Source: Hymenobacter sp. J193
Lineage (GTDB): Bacteria; Bacteroidota; Bacteroidia; Cytophagales; Hymenobacteraceae
Length of the DNA stretch: 64,000 nt
NCBI RefSeq assembly: GCF_024700075.1
Contig: NZ_JAJONE010000001.1
Location: 3,128,001 to 3,192,000, forward strand
Direction: 5' to 3'
The translations under genes were made by a program, and so were the position numbers. Under the pieces are notes generated by a model. It did no database searches and had not been told where the DNA came from. It saw only the letters and a list, made by a program, of their open reading frames with translations. Shown piece after piece: positions 9,428 to 18,900 of this stretch (the first letter of the stretch is position 1; every line of letters starts with the position of its first letter).

Positions 9428-9435
9428 CAAAAGTA
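9428..9435 (-). promoter_or_regulatory. Candidate -7 element for the M16 peptidase gene
   Basis: On the minus strand the octamer reads TACTTTTG, an exact fit to the Bacteroidota -7 consensus TAnnTTTG, 106 bases upstream of the peptidase start. No convincing -33 TTTG was found. It lies 20 bases from the end of the large inverted repeat. Confidence 0.4.
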
Positions 9436-9454
9436 CGCAGGAGCGGAGGTGAAA

Positions 9455-9645
9455 TGGTGCTTATAAGCGTGTCATTGCGAGGCAGAGCCGAAGCAATCCG
9501 TCCTATACAAAACCAGACCCGTTCTTTCTTCATCAAGCCCAAAGGCGGCACCTATACCAAGGGCTTTTCACATTTCAGGGCTTGGCACGTTATTCAGGAC
9601 GGATTGCTTCGGCTCTGCCTCGCAATGACACGCTTATAAGCACCA
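9455..9645. repeat. 191-bp element with 50-bp perfect terminal inverted repeats
   Basis: Positions 9455-9504 and 9596-9645 are exact reverse complements over 50 bases. The core of each arm is GTCATTGCGAGGCAGAGCCG, continuing into AAGCAATCCGTCCT. The 91-base centre has no credible ORF. The arm resembles the GTCATTGCGAGG...AAGCAATCC intergenic palindromes scattered through many bacterial genomes (REP/BIME- or MITE-like; established knowledge). It lies between the 3' end of a GT9 gene and the promoter region of the M16 gene. As RNA it would fold into a very long hairpin and could protect the 3' end of the glycosyltransferase mRNA. Confidence 0.9.
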
Positions 9646-9666
9646 ACTCACCATTTCACTAACTCA

Positions 9667-10710
9667 CTAAATCACCGCTTCCGCCTCCGCCAGCACGGCC
9701 AGCAGTTGGGTAGTCTGAATGTCGAGGGCACAGCGGAAGTGACCGAGCGGGCAGGCCTGGTAGCCGTGCAGGCCGCAGGGGCGGCATTCCAGCGCGTGCG
9801 GCACCTCTACCACCCGCGCAAACGAGCTAAGCGGCCCAAATCCGAAGGCCGGCACCGTGGAGCAGTACACCGCGCAGGTGGGCGCATCCACCGCCGAGCA
9901 CAGATGCATGGGCGCCGAGTCGTTGACGTAGTTGAGCACGGCCCCGCGCATCAGCGCTGCCGAGGCCACAAGGGAAAGTTGGCCCGCGAGGTTGATAACG
10001 TTGGGCCGCGGGCTGCGGGCCAGCAGCTGCGCGCAAGCCTCCGTATCGGGTGGGCCGCCCAGCAAAAACACCGTGTACTGCGCGGGCAGCGCGGCCAGCA
10101 GCTTCAGCCATTGCTCCTCCGGAAACTGCTTGGTAAACCACACCGACGTAGGCGCCAGGCAGATATATGGCCTGCCCTGGGCACGGCCGGCGGCCTGAGC
10201 AGCCGCGGCTTCGTCGGCTGGGGTAGGGTAGAGGCGGGGGCGGGTTAATGAGGAACTGATGGATGAAAATTCCTCCTTCTCCAGCAGCGCCAGGTTGCGG
10301 GCTACCTCGTGGCGCCCGTCGCCGATGACGTGGGGCGCGGCGCGGGTGAAGCCCCAGGCAAAGGGGTTTTTGTCGAAGCCCACCCGCTCGGGCGCGCCCG
10401 ACAACGCCGTGAGGAAACCCGTAGAAGCAAACCGCTGCAGTGTGACCACCCGGCCGTAGCGGGCCTGCCGGATCTGCCGCAGCAGGCGCCAGAGCCCCCG
10501 GTACTTGTCCTGCTTTTTGTCCCACACCAGCACCCGGCGCACGTGCGGGTGGGACTGCAGCAGGCTTTCGTTGCCCTTGCGAACCAGAAAATCCACGGGC
10601 GTATCGGGCTGGGTCCGGTGGAGGCGTTCCAGCAGAGCCGTGGCCAGAATAACGTCGCCGATAAAGGCAGTTTGAATCAGCAGAACGGCGCGGACAGGGG
10701 CAGCAGGCAT
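9667..10710 (-). CDS. Glycosyltransferase family 9 (heptosyltransferase-like)
   Basis: A 347-residue cytosolic or membrane-peripheral sugar transferase of lipopolysaccharide synthesis. The ATG at 10710 gives the family's N-terminus (VRAVLLIQTAFIGDVILATA); an ATG 21 codons upstream adds a stretch not typical of the family and would place the -7 element inside the gene. The nucleotide-sugar half shows CLAPTSVWFTKQFPEEQWLKL, VFLLGGPPD and the VNYVNDSAPMHLCSAVDAP block. The C-terminal cysteine-rich segment (CRPCGLHGYQACPLGHFRC) also appears in the second GT9 enzyme of this window at 35511-36503, so the two are paralogues. It probably adds heptose or a related sugar to the LPS core; the exact donor is unknown. 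Confidence 0.88.
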   Translation of the reverse strand: MPAAPVRAVLLIQTAFIGDVILATALLERLHRTQPDTPVDFLVRKGNESLLQSHPHVRRVLVWDKKQDKYRGLWRLLRQIRQARYGRVVTLQRFASTGFLTALSGAPERVGFDKNPFAWGFTRAAPHVIGDGRHEVARNLALLEKEEFSSISSSLTRPRLYPTPADEAAAAQAAGRAQGRPYICLAPTSVWFTKQFPEEQWLKLLAALPAQYTVFLLGGPPDTEACAQLLARSPRPNVINLAGQLSLVASAALMRGAVLNYVNDSAPMHLCSAVDAPTCAVYCSTVPAFGFGPLSSFARVVEVPHALECRPCGLHGYQACPLGHFRCALDIQTTQLLAVLAEAEAVI

Positions 10711-10737
10711 GGGCAGAAAAACCGCAGAAGGCGGCCA

Positions 10738-10745
10738 CAAAGGTA
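10738..10745 (-). promoter_or_regulatory. Candidate -7 element for the GT9 gene
   Basis: Minus-strand TACCTTTG, matching TAnnTTTG, 28 bases upstream of the chosen ATG at 10710. Its position supports that start over the upstream ATG at 10773. No -33 match was seen. Confidence 0.45.
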
Positions 10746-10835
10746 CGCAACACCGGGCGCGGATGCGCGTCATTCCCCTAACTTGCGGCTCGCGCCCCCG
10801 GGCCGCGCTTCGTTTACTTTCTTTTCCTGCTTCCT

Positions 10836-12131
10836 ATGCGTTACGGCTCCATCGACCCGCAGCTTTTCAGTGAAAACCGCCGCCGCTTCACCGCCCGGCT
10901 GCCGGCCGCCTCACTGGCCATCTTCCACTCGAACGACGTGATGCCGACCAACGCCGATGGCACCATGCCCTTCCGCCAGAACAACGACCTGTTCTACCTT
11001 TCCGGTGTGGACCAGGAGGAAAGCATCCTTGTCATCTTCCCCAATGCCACCCTGCCCCAGTACCGCGAAATCCTGTTCCTAAAGGAAACCTCGGAGCATA
11101 TTCTGGTGTGGGAAGGCTATAAGCTCACCAAGGAGCAGGCCCGCGAGCAAACCGGCGTGCGCACCATCATGTGGCTGGATTCCTTTAAGACGGTGCTGCC
11201 TGCGCTCATGAACGAGGCCGAAAGCGTGTACCTCAACGCCAACGAGCACATTCGCTCAGTAGTGGAAGTGGAAACCCGCGACGCCCGTTTTATCAAGTGG
11301 ATCAAGGAAGCCTACCCGCTGCACCAGTACCGCCGCGTGGCGCCCATTCTGCACCACCTGCGGGCCATCAAGAGTGAGGAGGAAATCCGCCTGATGCGCC
11401 GCGCCGCCGACATCACCGACAAGGCTTTCCGCCGCCTGCTGGGCTTTGTGAAGCCGGGCGTGATGGAGTACGAAATCGAAGCTGAAATCTTTCACGAGTT
11501 CCTGCGCAATGCCTCGCGCGGGCCGGCCTACGGCAGCATCATTGCCTCGGGGGCCAATGCCTGCATCCTGCACTACGTGAGCAACGACCGGGAGTGCCGC
11601 GACGGCGATGTGCTGCTGCTGGACTTCGGGGCCGAATTTGCCAACTACGCCGCCGATTTGTCGCGCTCCATTCCCGTCAACGGCCAGTTTACCAAGCGCC
11701 AGCGGGCCGTGTACGAGGCTGTGCTGCGCGTGATGAAGTTTGCTACCTCGCAGCTGGTGGCCGGCAACAACATTGAGGACTACCACGCCGCCGTGGGCCG
11801 CACCATGGAGCAGGAGCTCATCAAGCTGGATTTGCTCAACGAAAGCGACGTGCGCAACCAGGACCCCGCCGCGCCGCTCTACAAAAAGTACTTCATGCAC
11901 GGCACCAGCCACTACCTCGGCCTCGATGTGCACGACGTGGGCGCCAAGTACCGCGTGTTTGAGCCGGGCATGGTGTACACCTGCGAGCCAGGCATCTACA
12001 TCCGGGAAGAAGGCCTGGGCATCCGCCTCGAAAACGACATTCTCATCACCCAAACCGGCAACGACGACCTGATGAAGCATATCCCGCTGGAAGCCGACGA
12101 CATTGAGCGGCTGATGCAGGCGGGCCGCTAA
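10836..12131 (+). CDS. pepP: Xaa-Pro aminopeptidase (aminopeptidase P, M24B)
   Basis: A 431-residue cytosolic dimetal peptidase that releases an N-terminal residue ahead of proline. An AMP_N domain occupies about 1-135 (RYGSIDPQLFSENRRRF, FRQNNDLFYLSGV). The pita-bread catalytic domain follows, with the metal ligands visible in order: the two aspartates in LLDFGAEFANYAADLSRSIP, the histidine in HGTSHYLGLDVHDVG, the glutamate in YTCEPGIYI, and the last glutamate in GIRLENDILIT. The length is normal for PepP. It is divergent from the GT9 gene, with about 125 bases between starts, and is followed by a strong terminator. Confidence 0.95.
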   Translation: MRYGSIDPQLFSENRRRFTARLPAASLAIFHSNDVMPTNADGTMPFRQNNDLFYLSGVDQEESILVIFPNATLPQYREILFLKETSEHILVWEGYKLTKEQAREQTGVRTIMWLDSFKTVLPALMNEAESVYLNANEHIRSVVEVETRDARFIKWIKEAYPLHQYRRVAPILHHLRAIKSEEEIRLMRRAADITDKAFRRLLGFVKPGVMEYEIEAEIFHEFLRNASRGPAYGSIIASGANACILHYVSNDRECRDGDVLLLDFGAEFANYAADLSRSIPVNGQFTKRQRAVYEAVLRVMKFATSQLVAGNNIEDYHAAVGRTMEQELIKLDLLNESDVRNQDPAAPLYKKYFMHGTSHYLGLDVHDVGAKYRVFEPGMVYTCEPGIYIREEGLGIRLENDILITQTGNDDLMKHIPLEADDIERLMQAGR

Positions 12132-12153
12132 AGCGCCGTCTCGTTTTCCCATA

Positions 12154-12195
12154 CCACGTCACCCGGCAGCTGCAGCCGGGTGACGTGGTTTTTTT
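12154..12195 (+). terminator. Strong terminator of pepP
   Basis: Fourteen-base exact arms (12154-12167 and 12175-12188) with a 7-base loop, followed by seven T (12189-12195), 22 bases past the pepP stop. The remaining stretch to 12362 is an untranslated leader for the OmpA gene with nothing else recognised. Confidence 0.92.
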
Positions 12196-12362
12196 ATGGC
12201 CGGTGGCCTACGGTGGAGCTTCAGAAGGCTGGATTTCATCCAACCATACCCCGGTACACTACAACCTTCGCGGAAGCGGAAGGGTATAGCAGGCTGCAAG
12301 CCCCCGAAAGCTGCGGCCCTCGGGCCGGGCGTGGGGCTCTTCCACCACTTTATCTGCTGTAC

Positions 12363-13952
12363 ATGAAACATCTGCTTACTACCTGCCTGGCGTTAGGGCT
12401 GGTGCCGCTGGCCGCTACGCCACCGGCCCAGGCCCAGACCGCCGACAAGAAAACCGCCATCAGCCTCTTCGGCAGCGCCTATGAGTACAAGGGCAACTAT
12501 GGCTCCGATTTCTGGGACTGGAGTTCCAACAACTACGGCCCCGGCATTTCCTTTAACCGCTACCTCTCGCCCGGCCTCGACCTGGGTTTGCGCGGCGGCT
12601 ACGTGGAAATCAAGAAGAACACCGATGCGGGGGCGCCCTTCTACGGCAGCAACTTCGCCACCAACATCGTGAACGTGAACCTGGCGTTCAAGCTGAAGCT
12701 CAACAATGGCTGGGCATTCAAGGAAGACGCGTTTATTCAGCCCTATCTGCTGGCCGCGCCCGGCTGGACCTACACCAGCCGCGAAGGCACGTTCAACCGC
12801 AACGGCCAGACGCTCGATCTGGCCCAGGACAAAAGCTACTTCGACGTGTTCGGGGCCGCTGGTATCAACTTCCGCCTGGCCGACGGCGTGGGCCTGTTCG
12901 TGCAGACGGGCCAGCACATTCCGCTGAAAGCCAACATCGACGGCGACCCGACCCGCGACGATAACGCCTTCGACGACCGGTTTCTGGAGCATACCGTGGG
13001 CCTCACGGTAGCCTTCGGCAAGATGAAGGATGCCGACGGCGACGGCGTGGCCGACCGCAAGGATAAGTGCCCCAACACGCCCCAGGGCGTGGCCGTGGAT
13101 GCCACCGGCTGCCCGCTGGATGGCGACAAGGACGGCGTGCCCGATTACCAGGATAAGTGCCCCACTGAAGCCGGCCTGGCCGCCCTCGAAGGCTGCCCCG
13201 ACCGCGACGGTGACGGCGTGCGCGACGGCGACGATGCCTGCCCCGACACGCCCGGCAAAGCCGAGCTGCGCGGCTGCCCCGACGCCGATAACGATGGCGT
13301 GACCGATGCCAGCGACAAGTGCCCCGATACCCCCGCCGGCGTAGCCGTGGATGCTAATGGCTGCCCCCTCGACAAGGACGGCGACGGTGTGCCCGACTAC
13401 CAGGACCGCTGCCCCAACCGCCCCGGACCCGCCTCCAACAAAGGCTGCCCCGAGATGAAGGTAGAAGAAAAGAAAAAGCTCCAGGAAGCCACGAAGTTCA
13501 TTCAGTTCGACTTCAACAAGGCTACCCTCAAGCCCATTTCCTTCCCCACGCTCGATGGCTTGGTGCAGATCCTGAACGACTACCCGGACTATAGCCTCGG
13601 CATTTCGGCCCACGCCGATAATAAGGGCGACGACAACTACAACCTGCGTCTGTCCGACGAACGCGCGGCTTCGGCCCGTACCTACATGCTCAGCAAAGGC
13701 ATTTCCGCCGACCGGATTGTGTCGCACGGCTACGGCGAGTCCAAGCCCATTGCCGACAACGCCACCGAAGCCGGCCGCGCCGTAAACCGCCGCGTGGAGT
13801 TCGACGTGTACCTGCCCGGTGACCCGAACCCGGCCGAAACCAAGTATGGTGTGGCCCCGGAAATTCCGCCGGCACCCGCGAAGGCGGCCCCAGTGAAGAA
13901 AGCGCCGGTGAAGAAAGCGCCCGCAAAAAAGGCCGCCCCTAAGCGTCGTTAG
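12363..13952 (+). CDS. OmpA-family protein with thrombospondin type-3 repeats (paralogue 1)
   Basis: A 529-residue outer-membrane/periplasmic anchor. The ATG at 12363 starts a signal peptide (MKHLLTTCLALGLVPLAA...AQAQ); an upstream in-frame start adds 61 residues before it and is rejected. Residues 25-215 form an N-terminal beta-barrel-like domain. Residues about 220-360 hold five calcium-binding TSP3 repeats of the DxDGDGVxDxxDxCP type. Residues about 375-490 are the OmpA C-terminal peptidoglycan-binding domain (IQFDFNKATLKPISFPTLDG, ISAHADNKGDDNYNLRLSDE). A Lys/Ala/Pro-rich tail with repeated VKKAP units ends the protein. Such proteins tether the outer membrane to the wall. The next gene downstream is a close paralogue, evidence of a tandem duplication; the basic tail is unique to this copy. 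Confidence 0.92.
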   Translation: MKHLLTTCLALGLVPLAATPPAQAQTADKKTAISLFGSAYEYKGNYGSDFWDWSSNNYGPGISFNRYLSPGLDLGLRGGYVEIKKNTDAGAPFYGSNFATNIVNVNLAFKLKLNNGWAFKEDAFIQPYLLAAPGWTYTSREGTFNRNGQTLDLAQDKSYFDVFGAAGINFRLADGVGLFVQTGQHIPLKANIDGDPTRDDNAFDDRFLEHTVGLTVAFGKMKDADGDGVADRKDKCPNTPQGVAVDATGCPLDGDKDGVPDYQDKCPTEAGLAALEGCPDRDGDGVRDGDDACPDTPGKAELRGCPDADNDGVTDASDKCPDTPAGVAVDANGCPLDKDGDGVPDYQDRCPNRPGPASNKGCPEMKVEEKKKLQEATKFIQFDFNKATLKPISFPTLDGLVQILNDYPDYSLGISAHADNKGDDNYNLRLSDERAASARTYMLSKGISADRIVSHGYGESKPIADNATEAGRAVNRRVEFDVYLPGDPNPAETKYGVAPEIPPAPAKAAPVKKAPVKKAPAKKAAPKRR

Positions 13953-13977
13953 CCGACTGCTCTCATCATTTCAACTG

Positions 13978-14014
13978 CAAAAGCGTGGTCTGCCTCCGGC
14001 GGGCCGCGCTTTTG
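13978..14014 (+). terminator. Possible terminator between the OmpA paralogues
   Basis: An eight-base inverted repeat CAAAAGCG/CGCTTTTG (13978-13985 and 14007-14014) with a 21-base GC-rich loop and a short T run inside the right arm, 26 bases past the stop. Weaker than the other terminators here. The rest of the gap to 14250 holds an AT-richer leader and no gene. Confidence 0.45.
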
Positions 14015-14250
14015 TGCTGTAGGGCCTCTGCTGCTAAAAAAAGCGCTGGCGCCGCCTGATCTTAATATAGTGGTTATCAAATAAGAAGCCGGAAAGGCAG
14101 GGGCTGGCTGCTGCGTAGCTCAATCGTTCTGGAGGCTTTTCCAACAACTTTATGCCCGGGTGTCAGTATAGGCAGCTAGTAAAAAACCTGTGTTCAGGCT
14201 CTTTCCTGTGGCCTGCTGCGCACGCATATGTTTCACTTAACCTTCTCAAA

Positions 14251-15732
14251 ATGAGGAAGATTTTAGCTTCTGCTTTGCTGTCTGGAGCTGCCTTGCTGGC
14301 AGCTGCGCCCGATGGCTCGGCTCAGACGGCTGACCGCAAAACGGCCATTAGCCTTACCGGTAACGCTTTTCAGTACAAAGGCAATTTTGGCTCGGATTTC
14401 TGGAAATGGGGCGAAAACAAATACGGCCCCGGCATCTCCATCAACCGCTACCTCTCGCCCGGCCTCGATGTGCTGCTAAGCGGTAACTACGTGGAGTTCA
14501 AGAAGACGACCAGCCCCCTGAGTGGGCCGTACTACGGCAGCAACTTTGCCACCAACGTGGTGAACGTGAACCTGGGCCTGAAGCTGAAGCTCAACAACGG
14601 ATGGGCCCTGAAGGAAGACGCCGTGATTCAGCCCTACCTGCTGGCCGCGCCCGGCTGGACCTACACCAGCCGTGAAGGCACCATTAACCGCGACGGGGCT
14701 AGCCTGAATACGGACAGCGACAAAAGCTACTTCGACCTCTTTGGGGCGGCCGGTATCAACTTCCGCCTTTCCGAAGCCGTGGGCCTCTTCGTACAGACGG
14801 GTCAGCACATTCCACTGAATGCCAACATCGACGGCGACCCGGCCCGCGACGAGAACAAGTGGGACGACCGGTTTCTGCAGCACACAGCCGGCATCACCAT
14901 TGCCTTCGGCAAAGCCAAGGATACCGATAACGACGGCGTGCCTGACCGTAAAGACCAGTGCCCCGACACCCCGGCCGGCGTAGCCGTGGACGAAAAAGGC
15001 TGCCCGCTGGACGGTGACAAGGACGGGGTGCCCGACTACCAGGATAAGTGCCCCACCGAGGCCGGCTCGAAAGCCTTGGAAGGCTGCCCCGACCGCGACA
15101 ACGACGGTGTGCGCGACTCCGAAGACGACTGCCCCGACCAGGCCGGCAAAGCGGCGCTGCGTGGCTGCCCCGACGCCGACAACGACGGTGTGCGCGACCA
15201 GGATGATAAGTGCCCCGACACCCCGGCCGGCACCCAGGTAGACGCTACGGGTTGCCCCCTTAACCTGGACAAGGATGGTGACGGTATTCCCGACAATGTA
15301 GACCGCTGCCCCAACACGCCCGCCGGCACCAAAGTAGACTCGCTGGGCTGCCCCGAAATTCCGCAGAGCATCCGCCGCCTCGAGCAGCCGGTGCGCTTCG
15401 AAACCAACAGCACCGTTATCAAGCGCACGTCCTACGGCACGCTCGATAAGATGGTACAGGTGCTGAAAGACCACCCCGAGTACGCCGTACGCATCTCGGG
15501 CCACGCCGACAGCCGCGGTACCGATGAGTACAACCAGCGCCTCTCGGAGCGCCGCGCCGAATCGGCCAAGCGCTACTTCACCGGCAAGAACATTGACCCG
15601 GCCCGGGTAGTCACGCAAGGCTTCGGCGAGTCGAAGCCGGCGACAGCCAACGGCTCGGCCGCAGGAATGGCGAAAAACCGCCGCGTCGAATTCAAGTTCG
15701 AGTTCTACATCCCGAGCCAGCCCCAGCCCTAA
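14251..15732 (+). CDS. OmpA-family protein with thrombospondin type-3 repeats (paralogue 2)
   Basis: A 493-residue protein with the same architecture as its upstream neighbour. The ATG at 14251 gives the signal peptide MRKILASALLSGAALLAAA. The N-terminal domain aligns almost residue for residue with paralogue 1 (TADRKTAISLTGNAFQYKGN, LLAAPGWTYTSREGT, GLFVQTGQHIPL). Five TSP3 repeats follow from about 225 to 365, then the OmpA domain (VRFETNSTVIKRTSYGTLDK, ISGHADSRGTDEYNQRLSER) with the usual Asp and Arg that bind diaminopimelate. It lacks the basic C-terminal tail of paralogue 1. Each copy has its own leader, and this one ends at a very strong hairpin, so separate regulation is likely. Confidence 0.92.
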   Translation: MRKILASALLSGAALLAAAPDGSAQTADRKTAISLTGNAFQYKGNFGSDFWKWGENKYGPGISINRYLSPGLDVLLSGNYVEFKKTTSPLSGPYYGSNFATNVVNVNLGLKLKLNNGWALKEDAVIQPYLLAAPGWTYTSREGTINRDGASLNTDSDKSYFDLFGAAGINFRLSEAVGLFVQTGQHIPLNANIDGDPARDENKWDDRFLQHTAGITIAFGKAKDTDNDGVPDRKDQCPDTPAGVAVDEKGCPLDGDKDGVPDYQDKCPTEAGSKALEGCPDRDNDGVRDSEDDCPDQAGKAALRGCPDADNDGVRDQDDKCPDTPAGTQVDATGCPLNLDKDGDGIPDNVDRCPNTPAGTKVDSLGCPEIPQSIRRLEQPVRFETNSTVIKRTSYGTLDKMVQVLKDHPEYAVRISGHADSRGTDEYNQRLSERRAESAKRYFTGKNIDPARVVTQGFGESKPATANGSAAGMAKNRRVEFKFEFYIPSQPQP

Positions 15733-15748
15733 GCTGCCTGGCACTTGA

Positions 15749-15787
15749 CACAAAAAAGGCGAACCATAGCGGTTCGCCTTTTTTGTG
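15749..15787 (+). terminator. Strong bidirectional terminator
   Basis: Seventeen-base perfect arms (15749-15765 and 15771-15787) with a 5-base loop and A and T runs on both flanks, so it can stop transcription from both sides: OmpA paralogue 2 from the left and the histidine kinase from the right. The 200 bases from 15788 to the kinase stop at 15991 contain only a short doubtful minus-strand frame. Confidence 0.93.
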
Positions 15788-15990
15788 CCCCGTGCTGAAA
15801 GGCTTACAGTATGGCAGGACGGCCGGGCAGCATACTCGCTTGGAAAATGCGGGCAATATTCAAGGCCAAGGAGCCGGGCAGCAACTCGTCAACCGCCAGG
15901 AGCAGGGTGTCTGAGCGCTGAAAATAGGCCTTGTTGATGGGTGGCGAAGTACTCGAAGAAGAGCTGCCGCTGGTAGTGCGGCAAAGCAGC

Positions 15991-18900
15991 TTATGAGGTG
16001 GGCTCGGGGGCGTAGGGCAGATACACGGAGAAGGTTGTACCGACGTCCAGCTGGCTGTGCACCTCAATATGACCACCTACGTTTTCGACGATGCGCTTGA
16101 CCATGTAGAGCCCGATGCCCGAGCCTTCCACATGGTTGTGCAGGCGCCGGAACATGGCAAAAAGCTCCGGGTAGCGGCTTTCCTTGATACCCAACCCGTT
16201 GTCTTGTACGCTCAGCACCACAAACTTACTGCTCGGGTCCGGCCGGCAGTAGATGCGCACGTGGGGTGAACGGTCCGGATGGCGGTACTTCACCGCGTTG
16301 CTGAGCAGGTTATACACCACGCTCCGCAGGTTCTTGAGCGAAAATGCGACGCGCGGGCAGGCGGCCACGTCTAGCATTACGCGCGCACCGGTAGCGTTAA
16401 GCAGTGGCTGCAGGTCGTGGCACACATCCTCAATAACGGGCTGCAGAAGCACATCCGTAACCAGCGGCTCGTCGTGCTCCTGCTGCAGCCGGGTGATGTC
16501 GCTCAGATGGCCAATCGTGCGCTGGAAGCGGGCCACCGACTCCTGCATCATCGTCAGCAGCGGAACCACGTCGTAGGTCTGCTGCACCTCGGCCGGCAGC
16601 TGGGCCTGCAGGGCGTAGAGCAGGCCTTCGATATTGGTGATGGGCGACTTCAGGTCGTGGGAAGCCGTGTAGATGAAGTTGTCCAGGTCTACGTTCGTAC
16701 GCGTGAGCTGCTCGTTGGAGTGCTGGAGCTGCTGCTGCGAATGTCGGAGCGCCTCTTCGGCCTGTTTGGCCTCGGTGATGTCGAGCACGAACTTGACGCA
16801 TTCGGTTTCATCGAGGCGCTTGCCGGCCGAGAGGCCCCACCAGCGGGAGCCGTCGGGGCGCAGGTACTGCTTCTCGAAGGGGGTACTCTCGCCGGCGGCG
16901 CGCAGCTCCTGCAGGGCCCGGTGGGTGGGCGTAATAAACTCGGGCGCCGTCAGCGCGTCCAGGTAGGCGTGCCCGTTGGCCAGCTCGGCACGGCTGTAGC
17001 CGCTCATGCGCTCGAAGGCGGCGTTGCTGTCGTGAATACCGCCCTCCAGATCGAAGAAAAGCACCCCCACCGTAGCGATGGACAGAGCCCTTTGCAGGCG
17101 CTTTTCACTGCGGCGCAGGGCTACCTCGGCCTGTTTCCGGTCATGAATATCAACGGACGAGCCAAACCAGCGGGTTATCTGGCCGCTAATCGGGTCGAGA
17201 AACGGCTCGGCGCGCACCAGGAACCAGCTGTACGTGCCATCGGCCGCCCGAATGCGGTGCTCCACCTGAAAGCCGGTGCCGCTTTGCCGCGCTTCTTCGA
17301 AGGCCTGCATTGTGCGCCGGGCATCCTCGGGGTGCACAAATTCGTCGGTCACAATAGCGGCCGTGCCCGGCTCGTAGGCCACACCAGTATAGCGGCTCCA
17401 CTGCCGGTTGAAAAACTCCGTGTGGCCCTCCGCGTCCGTTATCCAAACAATCTGCGGCACGGCGTCGGCCATAATCCGGAACCGCTCTTCCGATTCGCGC
17501 AGGGCGGCGGCGGTGCGGGCATGCATTACGGCGGCCCAGGTGCGCTCAGCCGTTTCTTCCAGCAAGGCTAGCTCGTCGTCGGTCCAGGCGTGGGCTTCCA
17601 GTTCGTGCATGAACAGCACGGCTACCAGCCGACCCTCCCTGAGCAGCGGTACGTTGACGGTGGCTCCGAGGTGCAGCGCCGCGTGGGCCGCCTTTTCTGC
17701 TTCGGTGAGCAACGGGTCGTGGGCTACATCGGGGCGAACCACAGTTTTTCCCTCTTTGAGCGTCCGCAGCAGCTCCGGCCCGTAGTCGTCATAGTGGTAG
17801 CGGCCCTCAATGCCGGGCACACCGCTGCGGGTGTAAGTGCGCGTGACAACGATGTGGGCGTCGTCGCCCTGGTCCTCGGCATAGCCGACGCGGCCGGCGC
17901 CCAGGTACTGGCCCAAAGCGCAAGCTGCCTGGTACTGAATATCGGCCGGGTTGGTCAGGTGACGCAGCTGGTCGCTGAGCTGGAGCAGAAAAGCCTGCTG
18001 CTGCTCACTTTTACGCAATGCTTCTTCGGCCTGCCGGCGCTGCGAAATATCATTGAACAGCACGGCCACCCGGTGCTGGCCCGGCTCACCCACACGAAAG
18101 GCATACACATCGTACCAGCGGTGCAGGGGCTCGGCCCGCTGCTCAAAGCGCTGGGGCTGGCCTGTCAGCGCCACGCCCCCGTAGATGTCGAACCAATGCT
18201 GCTCCAGCTGGGGGGCCATTTCCCCGACGGTGCGCCCGGTGGCATCTACCAAACCGGTCTGCAGCTCAAACGCGCGGTTCACTTCCTCAAAGCGGTAGTC
18301 AATGGCCTGCTGCTGGTCATTGAACAGCACCTCAATCAGACAGAAGCCTTCATCGATGGAGTTGAAAAGCGTGTGGTACCTGGTTTCGCTGGCGCGCAGG
18401 GCTGCCTCAGCCTGGCGGCGCTCCGTTACGGGCTGGGCGCGGCCACCCACAGCCTCCACTTCGCCATCGGCCCCAAATAGTGGGACAAAGATGTATTCGT
18501 ACTCGCCCGCTTGGCCGGTAGAGCTGGTGTAGGGCGTTTCCCCCGTCACGGCCTGCCGGGTGGCAATTACCTGCTGAATCTGGGCCTGCAGGAGCGTGGC
18601 TAGCGGCGCCGGATACTCCAGGTCAGAGAAGCTTTTACCAACGGCCTGCTGCAGCGTCAGCCCCCACAAATCGAGCAAAGGCTTGTTGACGTAGCGGAAA
18701 CGGCTTTCCAGGTCGAGGAGGTACACAAACTCCTGCAGGCTGCCCAGCACCGCATCGAAGCGCGCTAGCTGCTGAATGCCGTCGGCCTGAAGACTGGCAG
18801 GCTCCGCAGCTGCGTCGGGCGCCGCCGTAAAACTGAGCAGTAGGCCGCCGCCCAACCACTGCCCGGCGAGGCGTAGACAAGTTTGTTGGCTGATAACGGC

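Noticed and set aside
12393-15753. Long minus-strand frames opposite both OmpA genes (444 and 425 codons)
   Set aside because: Val/Gly/Ala-rich mirror of the Asp-rich calcium repeats; no start context or domain.
15804-16076. 90-codon minus-strand frame at the 3' end of the histidine kinase
   Set aside because: Mostly overlaps the kinase in another frame; the part outside it (to 15804) reads plausibly in places but has no start or homologue I recognise.
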